Positions 47,616 through 55,966 of a stretch of DNA of 64,000 bases are shown piece by piece. Source of the stretch: Bacteroidota bacterium. GTDB lineage: Bacteria > Bacteroidota > Bacteroidia > Bacteroidales > FEN-979. The DNA lies in the NCBI GenBank assembly GCA_026391355.1, contig JAPLDH010000076.1, positions 31,277 through 95,276 on the forward strand. Direction: 5' to 3'. Under the pieces are notes generated by a model. The model was not told the DNA's origin, ran no database searches, and saw only the letters and a program-made list of their open reading frames with translations. The stretch's first letter is position 1. The number at the start of each line of letters is the position of its first letter. The translations under genes and the position numbers were made by a program.

Positions 47616-47996
47616 CTAAATAAGAAACCTGACCTCTGCCAGTTCCCTGCCAATTTGTTGAACCCCTTTGAGAATTCGTTGTGTTTGGGAAGGAGAAGGT
47701 TTTTTAATTCCCTTAATATATTGAGAAAGCAAGCTCTGGTTCATTCCAATTCGTTCCGACAGCGCTTTTGCATTTATAACCTTGTAAAAGTCAAAGAATT
47801 GAGCAAGATCTAATGTAATTTTCAGATCATTCTCAGATATTTGAATCCCTTTCTCTTCAAAATTTATATTCAGCGCTTCTATCATATTATTCTTAAGTTC
47901 AGTCAGATTTTGCCCTGTTGTTGCAACAGAATACTGTGAAGCATAAGCAGAAAACCCGGTATTTGTTCGCTCCACAATTATTTCAAATTTTTTCAT
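47616..47996 (-). CDS. hicB: HicB-family antitoxin
   Basis: 126 residues. N-terminal partial RNase-H-like fold (FEIIVERTNTGFSAYASQYS, GQNLTELKNNMIEALN) and a C-terminal helix-turn-helix (NAKALSERIGMNQSLLSQYI, KGIKKPSPSQTQRIL) that would bind the operator. Neutralises HicA and represses the operon. Starts 6 bases after HicA. Confidence 0.88.
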   Translation of the reverse strand: MKKFEIIVERTNTGFSAYASQYSVATTGQNLTELKNNMIEALNINFEEKGIQISENDLKITLDLAQFFDFYKVINAKALSERIGMNQSLLSQYIKGIKKPSPSQTQRILKGVQQIGRELAEVRFLI

Positions 47997-48002
47997 AATA
48001 GT

Positions 48003-48194
48003 TCATTTTTCTTTTAAACCTGCATCTTTCAGAATCTTATTTTTCAATCCCTGGCCAATTTCACTCGAACCATAATCCGGTAAAACAATTTGACCTTTCT
48101 TTGTTTGATGCTTCATGATCAGGTGACTTCCGGATTGGCGGTACACAAACCAACCATCCTTTTTTAATAGCCTGATCAATTCGCTGCACTTCAT
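48003..48194 (-). CDS. hicA: HicA-family mRNA interferase toxin
   Basis: 63 residues of double-stranded-RNA-binding-like fold. Signature: SELIRLLKKDGWFVYRQSGS, HLIMKHQ with the catalytic His, and VLPDYGSSEIGQGLKNKIL. Cleaves mRNA when HicB is lost. First gene of the hicAB operon. Confidence 0.92.
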   Translation of the reverse strand: MKCSELIRLLKKDGWFVYRQSGSHLIMKHQTKKGQIVLPDYGSSEIGQGLKNKILKDAGLKEK

Positions 48195-48198
48195 TTTG

Positions 48199-48221
48199 CA
48201 AAAGTAATAAATATATTACTT
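48199..48221 (-). promoter_or_regulatory. hicAB promoter with overlapping inverted-repeat operator
   Basis: On the minus strand TACTTTTG (48199-48206) fits the -7 box and lies only 4 bases before the HicA ATG, so the transcript may be almost leaderless. A perfect 8-bp inverted repeat (AAGTAATA-AATA-TATTACTT, 48202-48221) overlaps it and is a good HicB operator candidate. Confidence 0.6.
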
Positions 48222-48276
48222 ATTCCGACAAACTTCCAGGTCTATTACTGTGCCAGCTCATAGGCAGGGGATGAGT

Positions 48277-49239
48277 TTATTTGGATAACCCTCCCTTTTC
48301 TACCGTGGAATGCCGGATAACCAATTTCCGGTCAGGTTCACGCCCGTAACCCTTGATCAGGATGCTGTCGGAGGTGAGGGTTACGACTGAAAAGGCATTC
48401 AGGGGAGTATCAACCATACCTTTGAAATTGACAAAATGGATTCCGTTCTTGATCTGGTAGTTTCCTGCATGATAATGACCGCAAAAATAGGCTTTGACAC
48501 AAGGATATTGTGTTAGTATATCGATGAGTTCCTGGTTGTTAAAGAGGTTATGGTTTCCACTGGAAACCAATGGGAAATGACAAAAAACGATCACATTATA
48601 ATGGGTTTGTTCCGATTCGTCAAGCTGTAATTCAAGCCACTTTATCTGTTTTCTCCCGATCCCGCCGTTCCATGGCATCCCGTTCAAATGAAAACGCTCA
48701 TACAGTTCCTCGACCATTGCATTTCTCTCTTTTTTCTGTTCCTTGTTCTGAGGCGCAATAAAACTCAGATCATCCCCGTCCAGTATGATCAAACGCCAAT
48801 TGGCCAGATCAACCCGGTAATAACCCTCTGTCATGCCGAGATGGCTTTTTAGCGTTGATTTATATATAGTTTTGATCATATAATCATGGTTTCCCAATAC
48901 GAGGTTCAATGGCGCCCTGAACCGGTTAAACCTTGGGATAATGCTGTCGTAGCTCCCATAGTCGTGATCGATCATATCGCCAAGATGGAATACGGCATCC
49001 AGCGGAAGAGCGTTGAACACGCTTATACAACTATCAAGTTTAGCAAGCGATTGCGAATAATACCGTACTCCGCTAACCGGGCAGTTGCAGTACTGGCAGT
49101 CGGTAAAGATCCCGATCCGAATGGGTTTGGATTCCTTTGGATCAGTAGCAAAGCAGAGTGCGTATAAAAAAAGGAACAGGCTTGTTAAACCAAATCGGAA
49201 GATGATAAACGGGTGGATCGTGTTTGCAACTTTTCGCAT
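48277..49239 (-). CDS. metallophosphoesterase, ADPRibase-Mn / CDP-alcohol phosphohydrolase-like
   Basis: 320 residues. An N-terminal hydrophobic segment (FGLTSLFLFLYALCFA) suggests export. The family signature is strong: RIGIFTDCQYCNCPVSGVRY, FHLGDMIDHDYGSYDSI, LNLVLGNHDYM, VFCHFPLVSSG and YFCGHYHAGNY. Relatives hydrolyse ADP-ribose or CDP-alcohols with manganese. An exported version could salvage nucleotides in the periplasm. Monocistronic. Confidence 0.85.
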   Translation of the reverse strand: MRKVANTIHPFIIFRFGLTSLFLFLYALCFATDPKESKPIRIGIFTDCQYCNCPVSGVRYYSQSLAKLDSCISVFNALPLDAVFHLGDMIDHDYGSYDSIIPRFNRFRAPLNLVLGNHDYMIKTIYKSTLKSHLGMTEGYYRVDLANWRLIILDGDDLSFIAPQNKEQKKERNAMVEELYERFHLNGMPWNGGIGRKQIKWLELQLDESEQTHYNVIVFCHFPLVSSGNHNLFNNQELIDILTQYPCVKAYFCGHYHAGNYQIKNGIHFVNFKGMVDTPLNAFSVVTLTSDSILIKGYGREPDRKLVIRHSTVEKGGLSK

Positions 49240-49260
49240 ATTTTATTCAGGATTACCCTA

Positions 49261-49977
49261 TTAGCCTCCAAAAACCTTTTTCAGCAGTTCAGTAGTCCTG
49301 GCAACCGGATTCTGCCGGATCTTTAATTCTTCTTTGGCAATCATTACAAACAGGCCGCTGATGGCTTTATCTGTCACATATCCGGTCAAGTCGGGATTTT
49401 GCCGTTTAACAAAGGGGATCTGGTTATAGGCATCCACCAGTTCTTTCCAAAGCCGGGTAGCATCAACCTTATCAAGGGCAGCTTTTATCACCGGGCTGAA
49501 TTTCGCTTTGAGCGCGGGAGTGGTTGTCCGTGCAAGATACTGTGTCGCTGCATCATTTTTTCCTTTTACGATCTGGATGGCATCATTAACGGTCATGCCT
49601 TTAATAGCAGAAACAAAAATGGGTTCTGCCTCTTTTGCTGCCTCTTCCGCTGCATGGTTCATGGTAACAATGAATTCATCCACCTTATTGCCAAGCCCGA
49701 TGGACCTGAGCTTTGATTCAATATCACGGGCATTTTCGGGGAAAGGGATCTTTATTTCCGGGTTGGAAAAGTAACCGTTTACTTTTGAGATAACGTTAAC
49801 ACTCTCTCCGGTTCCCTTCACCAGGGCTTCTTTAATTGCATCGGCGGCATCTTTTTCGGTAAATCCTGTGCTTCCCGATCCGATAAACTTTTTTGCCTGA
49901 TCCAGAAATTGCCCTCTTGATCCAAAGGAAAGGAAACCAATGAATATAAAAATTAACAGGATACGATGATTCTTCAT
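49261..49977 (-). CDS. DUF4197 periplasmic protein
   Basis: 238 residues from ATG 49977, which begins a proper signal peptide (KNHRILLIFIFIGFLSFGSR); the frame extends to 50169 but that part is not protein-like. Mature part: GFTEKDAADAIKEALVKGTG, FSNPEIKIPFPENARDIESK, MNHAAEEAAKEAEPIFVSAI, LWKELVDAYNQIPFV. These match the helical DUF4197 family of proteobacteria and Bacteroidota. Function unknown. Confidence 0.85.
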   Translation of the reverse strand: MKNHRILLIFIFIGFLSFGSRGQFLDQAKKFIGSGSTGFTEKDAADAIKEALVKGTGESVNVISKVNGYFSNPEIKIPFPENARDIESKLRSIGLGNKVDEFIVTMNHAAEEAAKEAEPIFVSAIKGMTVNDAIQIVKGKNDAATQYLARTTTPALKAKFSPVIKAALDKVDATRLWKELVDAYNQIPFVKRQNPDLTGYVTDKAISGLFVMIAKEELKIRQNPVARTTELLKKVFGG

Positions 49978-50158
49978 GATCAGAAAGTATTTTGGATAAA
50001 AACAATATCCGCACATAAACGCATATATGCGGGATTTGGTATGTAAGAAACTGCGGAAAAGCCTCATTTTGTCAATCTTTAACAATAATTTTGTTCGAGG
50101 GAAAAATTGTTGCAAATTTGCATAATAAAACATTGGATTACTGGTAAAAGATTGAATA

Positions 50159-50341
50159 ATGATCAGCAAAGTTGTACATAAACAGGATTTGAATGAATAT
50201 GATGAGATCAGGGAAAATCTTTCATTCTGGCTTGATAAAAGTCCGTCGGAAAGGATCTCTGCTGTTGATTTTTTAAGAAGACAATATCATGGAATTACAG
50301 GCAGACTTCAAAGAACTGTTCGAATTGTTCAACGCTCATAA
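50159..50341 (+). CDS. small partner protein of a nucleotidyltransferase
   Basis: 60 residues: LNEYDEIRENLSFWLDKSPS then VDFLRRQYHGITGRLQRTVR. I know this pattern (ending in LQRxxRVxQR) as the small gene that precedes a DUF6036-type nucleotidyltransferase in Bacteroidota and others. Its partner overlaps it and is broken here. Possibly intact but orphaned. Confidence 0.6.
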   Translation: MISKVVHKQDLNEYDEIRENLSFWLDKSPSERISAVDFLRRQYHGITGRLQRTVRIVQRS

Positions 50342-50387
50342 TGTTTCCTATATCATCGTGGGCTCATATGCACTTGGTGAAATATAA
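50289..50387 (+). pseudogene. truncated nucleotidyltransferase
   Basis: 32 codons: ELQADFKELFELFNAHNVSY, IIVGSYAL, then GEI and stop. The start of a nucleotidyltransferase is recognisable, with IIVGSYAL where GGYAL is usual, but the catalytic aspartates that should follow are gone. It overlaps the partner gene in another frame, as in intact pairs. Confidence 0.6.
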
Positions 50388-50687
50388 GCAGATGAAGGAA
50401 ATCAGCAAAATTGGCTGGGGACAATTAGGAAATGAAAACACTCTCTTCCTGGATAAAAAGATACTTCTAAACGCTTACCTGACCGCATATAAAACTGAAA
50501 GTCCGGATCCTGCTGCCGCACTGGAGTTCTGACCGAGAATTCTGAAACGTGAACTGTACCTTGACGTATTATCACGATACCCATGATACCATGGAGAACA
50601 TCGACCTGGATTACGGAGCAGCAGTGTCGGCAATCGCGATTGAGACCATTGCAAGACTGGCATCAGCTAAGTAGTTACGATTGAATC
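50388..50687. other. 300-base relic stretch
   Basis: Holds an unassigned open frame to 50532 (YKQMKEISKIGWGQLGNEN) and the M28 relic described separately. Nothing appears intact. Confidence 0.4.
50546..50674 (+). pseudogene. C-terminal relic of an M28-like peptidase
   Basis: An open frame with no start: TYYHDTHDTMENIDLDYGAA then VSAIAIETIARLASAK and stop. The YHDTHDTMENIDLDY pattern fits the end of M28 aminopeptidases (H/NDT-x-NID). Everything upstream is missing. Confidence 0.5.
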
Positions 50688-50751
50688 AGACCTTCCAGGT
50701 TTCAATTAGAATGAGATAGTTGTTGGCTAATTAAAACCTGGAAGGTCTTTA
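50688..50751 (+). terminator. strong terminator hairpin
   Basis: Perfect 15-bp stem: AGACCTTCCAGGTTT (50688-50702) with AAACCTGGAAGGTCT (50734-50748), followed by TTTATT. It ends the relic stretch and probably once ended the peptidase gene. Confidence 0.75.
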
Positions 50752-50813
50752 TTCGTAAATCGTATAATCGTAAGTAATCGTATTTTAGTACTTTTGTATC
50801 AAATATCAGAATA

Positions 50814-51425
50814 ATGAAGAGTTTCAGCATTCTTATCCTTTTCATTTGCATCATGAGCCTTACCGGAGTTTCCCAAACGGTCAGCCTCGATACTATTCCT
50901 TCGGCAACATTCCCGGCTTCTGCTTCACCGGTAACTCCGAAGAAGCTTCATCTGAATATACAGGCAGGAACACAATTCTGGTCTGCCTCCGGTTTCGGTT
51001 CGGGATTTGATTCCTTCATTATGACCGGCCTTTCCTATCCGCTCGGAAAAAGGTTCAGCATTGAGGGAGGCATTGGAATTGTCAACTCCTCATTTACAGC
51101 TAAAAATCATTCTTCATCAGAATTTTATGGAACCGGAAATGGAAACCAGACCCATACACTGGTGTATGTTACCGGAAACTACCTTTTAAGCCAGCACCTG
51201 ACAGTCAGTGGCACATTATTTAAGGATTTCATCAGTTTTAATAATTCCGGGGCCTACCAGTACAACAATAAAGATAATCCGCAAGGCCTCTATATGAAGG
51301 TTAATTATAAGATCAATGATTTCATGCAGATCGAAGCGGGATTCGGGTATTCAAAAGGGGTAAATCCCTACGATCAATACCTGATGTGTTACCCGGGGTA
51401 TGGAGGATCGTTTCTGAATCACTGA
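50814..51425 (+). CDS. secreted hypothetical protein, barrel-like
   Basis: 203 residues with signal KSFSILILFICIMSLTGVSQ. Beta strands (HLNIQAGTQFWSASGFGSGF, FSIEGGIGIVNSSFTA, LYMKVNYKINDFMQIEAGFG) suggest a small outer-membrane barrel, but the end (CYPGYGGSFLNH) lacks the usual aromatic terminal strand. Function unknown. Confidence 0.65.
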   Translation: MKSFSILILFICIMSLTGVSQTVSLDTIPSATFPASASPVTPKKLHLNIQAGTQFWSASGFGSGFDSFIMTGLSYPLGKRFSIEGGIGIVNSSFTAKNHSSSEFYGTGNGNQTHTLVYVTGNYLLSQHLTVSGTLFKDFISFNNSGAYQYNNKDNPQGLYMKVNYKINDFMQIEAGFGYSKGVNPYDQYLMCYPGYGGSFLNH

Positions 51426-51433
51426 GTCATATA

Positions 51434-51498
51434 CGTAACGCGTGACGCGTAACGCGTGACGGAGTTCTCAGTTTGCAGTTTGCAGTTTCCAGTTCCAA
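51434..51498. repeat. short tandem repeats after the barrel gene
   Basis: GTAACGCGTGACGC at 51435-51448 followed by GTAACGCGTGACGG, two 14-base units containing the palindrome ACGCGT. Then CAGTTTGCAGTTTGCAGTTT and TCCAGTTCC at 51470-51497, as in the repeat at 27880. Confidence 0.7.
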
Positions 51499-51550
51499 TT
51501 CCCAATGACTAATGACAAGTGACCAGTTCACCAGATGGTAGACTTCAGTA

Positions 51551-52150
51551 TTAACTTCTGATCTCCGAAATTGGTATCATCTCTTCCTGATCCGGATCCC
51601 GCATGGCATTGATCAGTTTGCAACCGGAATACCGGAACAATTCTTCAACGGAGATATCCTTTTCAACGATTTGTCCTTCAGCCAGTAACCGGTCACGGGT
51701 AGTTCCCGCCAATAGTGGTTTTGCCGGGGTGTACCAGGTAGCATTGCCACAAAAGATCACATTCGACATGCTTGTATCGGTGATCAACCCGTTTTTAACG
51801 ATCAGGATCTCATCACAATCCCCACGCATGGAAAGTAAAGATTCAAGCCGGTCCCGGTCAGCATATTTAACATGATAATCGATCGAATCACATACTACCA
51901 GCTTTAAGGATTGAATCCGCCGTTTTACATATTGTTTAAACGTGACAGACCCGATTGACGGTCCATAATAAATGTTACATCTTACAAGTCCTTTTGAAAA
52001 TTCAGGAGGAACTGTAATGTATTCTGACAGTGAGGAGGGGAGGTTGTTATTCCATACCTCCATGAGGGCGCGGTTCATGCGTTGCTCATGCCAGATGAGA
52101 TACCTTGGAATACCATTGACGATGGCTATAGTTTCATACAAAGGGGACAT
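51551..52150 (-). CDS. pabC: class IV aminotransferase, aminodeoxychorismate lyase-like
   Basis: 199 residues. The PLP lysine is in DYHVKYADRDRLESLLSM, and the fold-type IV block GLITDTSMSNVIFCG follows. The lyase removes pyruvate from aminodeoxychorismate to give p-aminobenzoate for folate. Family members can also be branched-chain or D-amino acid transferases, but the gene overlaps the 3' end of pabB by 17 bases and stands opposite pabA, which makes PabC the best reading. It is somewhat shorter than usual. Confidence 0.8.
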   Translation of the reverse strand: MSPLYETIAIVNGIPRYLIWHEQRMNRALMEVWNNNLPSSLSEYITVPPEFSKGLVRCNIYYGPSIGSVTFKQYVKRRIQSLKLVVCDSIDYHVKYADRDRLESLLSMRGDCDEILIVKNGLITDTSMSNVIFCGNATWYTPAKPLLAGTTRDRLLAEGQIVEKDISVEELFRYSGCKLINAMRDPDQEEMIPISEIRS

Positions 52151-53135
52151 ATACTTTATGGATCAGTTCTTCATATTCACTTCTTGCGTCACTTAGTGCA
52201 GTGATGCCACCACCACTTTTAAAAACCATCGTTCCTTCTGCGGATTCAATAAACCGTATCATCACCGCCGAATCGAGGGTTTGTCCGTCAAAATAACCGA
52301 AGATCCCGGTATAAAATCCCCGGTCATAAGTTTCACATTCCCTGATGATCTCAACGGTTTTCTCTTTTGGAGCACCGGTAACAGAACCGGCAGGCAGAAG
52401 GGTAAAGAGGATCTCCCCGAGATGTGACAAGTAGTTTTCAGCCAGTTCTCCACAGATCTCGGAACTGATCTGCAACAGGTCTTTTCTGTTCGTATTGACC
52501 CTGTCAATGTATCGAAACCGGTTTACCCTGACACCTGTCGAAACCATCGACAGATCATTGCGGATAAGATCAACGATCGTGTTGTGCTCAAATGATTCTT
52601 TATCGTCGGCCATGATTTTACCTGCCGCATCAGGAAGCGAGGCATCAATGGTGCCTTTCATGGGAAATGAAAAGATGCTGTGGTTCCGGATACGGATAAA
52701 ATCTTCCGGCGAAAACACAACAAATTCATCCCGGAACAGAAGTTTAAACGGGGCATTACTGAAATAGAAGATCTGTTCCATCGAAAGACCGGTTCTGATC
52801 TCCGTTGGGAAAGTAAGATTGGTCAGGTATGTATCGCCGCGCTTCAGGCGCTTCATAAGACGGTTGAAGGACTTCTCATAGAAATCGAATGAAACCGGGT
52901 TCAGGGTGAATGAAAACCCGGATTCTGGACGGGAAAGAACTGTTTTTCCCGAGTTGGTTATCCCGCGGATATCAAAAAAGATCCCCTCTGAAGCGGCGTC
53001 ATCCGGGGAAAGAACGACAGACCGGGCCAATGAAAAATCGACAACAAATAAAAAAGGCAATCCTTTTCCTGCAAAATCGTTAATTTTACAAATTGCAGAC
53101 TCTTTACTTAAAAACGATATCTCTGACATACACAT
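52134..53135 (-). CDS. pabB: aminodeoxychorismate synthase component I
   Basis: 333 residues, a short form without the N-terminal tryptophan-binding part. The chorismate-binding core is clear: TYLTNLTFPTEI, FSFPMKGTIDASLPDA (the lysine in PxKGT marks aminodeoxychorismate synthase rather than anthranilate synthase), HNTIVDLIRNDLSMV, LPAGSVTGAPKEKTVEII, and RGFYTGIFGYFDG. Makes 4-amino-4-deoxychorismate from chorismate with ammonia from PabA. The start is M1 or M3. Confidence 0.9.
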   Translation of the reverse strand: MCMSEISFLSKESAICKINDFAGKGLPFLFVVDFSLARSVVLSPDDAASEGIFFDIRGITNSGKTVLSRPESGFSFTLNPVSFDFYEKSFNRLMKRLKRGDTYLTNLTFPTEIRTGLSMEQIFYFSNAPFKLLFRDEFVVFSPEDFIRIRNHSIFSFPMKGTIDASLPDAAGKIMADDKESFEHNTIVDLIRNDLSMVSTGVRVNRFRYIDRVNTNRKDLLQISSEICGELAENYLSHLGEILFTLLPAGSVTGAPKEKTVEIIRECETYDRGFYTGIFGYFDGQTLDSAVMIRFIESAEGTMVFKSGGGITALSDARSEYEELIHKVYVPFV

Positions 53136-53171
53136 TTCCGGGTTACGGACGGCAGCTTAATTTCACCATCC

Positions 53172-53750
53172 ATGAGAATTCTATTGATCGATAACCACGA
53201 TTCGTTTACTTATAACCTGGCGGATCTCCTTCGTCGCAACAGCAAAGTTAGTTTTAATATTATCAAAGCCGAAAGTGTTGGCATGGAAGAACCGGCAAAA
53301 TACGATAAGATCCTTTTTTCTCCGGGACCCGGACTCCCTCAAGAGCATCAGGAGATGTTTACCATCCTTAAGAAATATTCAGGCACAAAACCCATTCTCG
53401 GAATATGTCTGGGTTTTCAGGCCATTGCTATTCATTTCGGAGGGGAACTCTACAATCTGAAATCAGTTGTTCACGGGCAGCCCCGTCAACTCATCATTCT
53501 GAACAGGGAACATTATTTATTCCGGGGAATTCCGGATAACACCCCGGTCGGGCTATATCATTCCTGGGCTGTCAAAGAAGCAAACCTGCCCGATTGTCTT
53601 GAAATACTTGCCAGATCGCACGACGGAACCATCTTGGCCATCCGGCATAAACAATTCGACATCTGCGGCGTCCAGTTTCATCCCGAATCAATTATGACGA
53701 CGGAGGGGAAAAAAATTGTCAACAACTGGATCAATCATGAATTATCCTGA
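53172..53750 (+). CDS. pabA: glutamine amidotransferase, PabA/TrpG type
   Basis: 192 residues, class I amidotransferase. RILLIDNHDSFTYNLADLLR at the start, SPGPGLPQEHQ, catalytic Cys in ILGICLGFQAIAIHFGG, and His/Glu in GVQFHPESIMT. Supplies ammonia to PabB. It can also serve anthranilate synthase. It is divergent from pabBC with 36 bases between, so the two transcripts probably share a control region. Confidence 0.92.
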   Translation: MRILLIDNHDSFTYNLADLLRRNSKVSFNIIKAESVGMEEPAKYDKILFSPGPGLPQEHQEMFTILKKYSGTKPILGICLGFQAIAIHFGGELYNLKSVVHGQPRQLIILNREHYLFRGIPDNTPVGLYHSWAVKEANLPDCLEILARSHDGTILAIRHKQFDICGVQFHPESIMTTEGKKIVNNWINHELS

Positions 53751-53854
53751 TTTATTAGGTCGAAAATTCTTTGATTTTCCCTTTTTCAGCCGAAAAATAG
53801 CTTCTAAAGGGTGGGGCAGATTGCGCCGAAAACACTGGCACTGCTTCGACCGGA

Positions 53855-54001
53855 ATGGGTGGCGCAGGTTGGACAGGAATAGTGACAAAGCTCTATTTGA
53901 GGGACAAGGATTACCATAAAATGCCTATCAAACAGCGTTATAAATCTATGCTTGATCACTACTTAAAAGTATCTCAACAAGTTAATGAACGATATATATG
54001 A
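53855..54001 (+). other. short open frame, possible gene end
   Basis: 48 codons: VTKLYLRDKDYHKMPIKQRY then KSMLDHYLKVSQQVNERYI. The same frame stays open upstream to about 53795. It looks protein-like and may be the 3' end of a lost gene beside the DISARM-like operon. Not recognised. The remaining gap (53751-54096) holds nothing else I can name. Confidence 0.3.
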
Positions 54002-54096
54002 ACCCCATCTTGTATTAACCCCATCTCATTACAGCGGTGTGAAAGGCGCACCCAGTTAGTTATTGCTGGCGAGGTCGTCGATTAGAGCCATATGCA

Positions 54097-55962
54097 TTAT
54101 TCTATCTTATCAAAAAAACCAATTTTTTCATCGATTACCAATTGTCTATCTAAAAATAAGTTACTCATTTCACATGTTGTTTCTGGAACTAATGTACAAG
54201 AATGACAAGCGGCTAAATTTAATTGAGCAATTCCTTGTCCTTCACTTTCATAACAGATTGGGTCAAGTGAACAATCTTTTGCTCGGTTTAATGCACTGGT
54301 CAGTATTTCTTGTAAGGTTTCCATCTCGTTACATAATTTTGATAAGCCACCTAAATAACCGTCTGTTCCGTCATAGGCTGAAATTAAAAATCCGTGCATT
54401 GTATCACTAACGTAGAGACGTTCTTGTAATGAAGACATTGGATATCCGCATACATACCCCAATTCTCTTATTAGTAAATGAGAAAGCGTATGAATTAATA
54501 CTTTTCTTGAGGTCATTTTCTGGGATTCAATTCGGTGCGATTGCCAATCAGAATTTTGTCCGTAATCCTGCAAAATTTTCACCCTATTAATGACTTCGGG
54601 ATTTGTTTCCCATTTGGATAATTTTTGTTTATCTAATACGAAAAATATGGCTTCTCCATAATTCTCGATTGCAGGAAGTATTCTTGTTTCAAAACTGTTT
54701 TCTGAGACTGATTGACGTTTTACATTGTATTCATATCCATTGTCTCCAATCAAAATACTATCGATATCAATTGGTTCATTGCGTGTAAAAGAAGTTTGTA
54801 CTGTTATTTTTTTGAGTTTGTCAATTTTGATCAATTTTTCGAAACCAAACAGTTTGTCTTTTGCATTAATTTGCCTGAATTTTATTTTCTTATCTTCGGG
54901 TTGTTGTTTGTTTAGGAAATAGTCGTATTCAGCCTTTCTGTAAATAATTTCAGGAATATGTATGTTGTCTGAATCATCTAAATATTGATTTACTAACTCA
55001 ATATATAGATCATTTCTTCTTGCAAATTTTTCTAAATCTTTGGGATCAAAATCAGGGTCGTTAATAATTGCATCAATTTCTGTACGCATTTCCAAAGTTA
55101 AATTCAACACCTGTTTTTCAGGTATCCAAAGACTACTTAGAGAATTTGCATAATAAATACTGTTACTGGATTTAATCTTAACGCTTGCTTTTTTATCACA
55201 TTCCTCTCCGACTAATTTTCCTTCTCGAAAACCTAACCAATATTTACGACCTCCACATTTTTGTTGGAAACCGAAAACACCTTTCAATGATTCACTCTTA
55301 GGGCATTTTCCGCATTTGATATGAGTACCCGATAAATCTGTATTTTCATTACTTATTTTGTAGTAAAGTTCCTGTTCATGGCAACACTTTTCATATTTTA
55401 AAAATATATTCGATCCACCTTCAACTTCATCATCAATTTCATTGTTATTGTTTGTTTTTACTTTTTTTTCAGGATTTTCTGTGTGTCTATTATTCCAATA
55501 TTCCCAGGGTAAATCTTGAATATGACCATTATCACAAGTCATTACAAATCGTACTTGTACCAAATGCTCTTCTTTACAGTCCGGATTAAAACATTGTAAG
55601 TTAAACTCTTTTGTACTATATGACCAATGTTTCTTCCAATCTTTATAATGCATAAATCTTTTACAATGAGGACAATAAAACCATTTTGGGAAATAGTTTG
55701 CTTGCGGTTGTATGGTTGTTCTGTTTTCTTCTGTTGGAATACTTACCAATTGGCGTAACCGAGGAAAGCGGGTCTTGAGTCGGTTTAGTAATCTATCATC
55801 AAGAATAATAAGGGGACGAATATCTTGTTCAAAGTGATTGGGATATTTCCAATTGTCGAATGTTTCAATGATTATTGAACAATCCTGTGTGTCAATAACA
55901 GAACCAACTCCGCCATAATTTGAAATGAGTTTACTTTTCCCGTGTTTTATTTGTTCTGCCAT
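54097..55962 (-). CDS. drmB: DrmB-like DUF1998 protein (DISARM-type defence)
   Basis: 621 residues. An N-terminal zinc-like cysteine block is visible (WFYCPHCKRFM, then LQCFNPDCKEEH). The DUF1998 C-terminal half has VLIHTLSHLLIRELGYVCGY, GFLISAYDGTDGYLGGLSKL, and Cys-rich LAACHSCTLVPETTCEMSNL. These fit DrmB, a core DISARM component that acts with the helicase DrmA. It is the last gene of a four-gene operon, 4 bases after drmA. No drmC (PLD family) follows. Confidence 0.85.
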   Translation of the reverse strand: MAEQIKHGKSKLISNYGGVGSVIDTQDCSIIIETFDNWKYPNHFEQDIRPLIILDDRLLNRLKTRFPRLRQLVSIPTEENRTTIQPQANYFPKWFYCPHCKRFMHYKDWKKHWSYSTKEFNLQCFNPDCKEEHLVQVRFVMTCDNGHIQDLPWEYWNNRHTENPEKKVKTNNNNEIDDEVEGGSNIFLKYEKCCHEQELYYKISNENTDLSGTHIKCGKCPKSESLKGVFGFQQKCGGRKYWLGFREGKLVGEECDKKASVKIKSSNSIYYANSLSSLWIPEKQVLNLTLEMRTEIDAIINDPDFDPKDLEKFARRNDLYIELVNQYLDDSDNIHIPEIIYRKAEYDYFLNKQQPEDKKIKFRQINAKDKLFGFEKLIKIDKLKKITVQTSFTRNEPIDIDSILIGDNGYEYNVKRQSVSENSFETRILPAIENYGEAIFFVLDKQKLSKWETNPEVINRVKILQDYGQNSDWQSHRIESQKMTSRKVLIHTLSHLLIRELGYVCGYPMSSLQERLYVSDTMHGFLISAYDGTDGYLGGLSKLCNEMETLQEILTSALNRAKDCSLDPICYESEGQGIAQLNLAACHSCTLVPETTCEMSNLFLDRQLVIDEKIGFFDKIE

Positions 55963-55966
55963 TACA

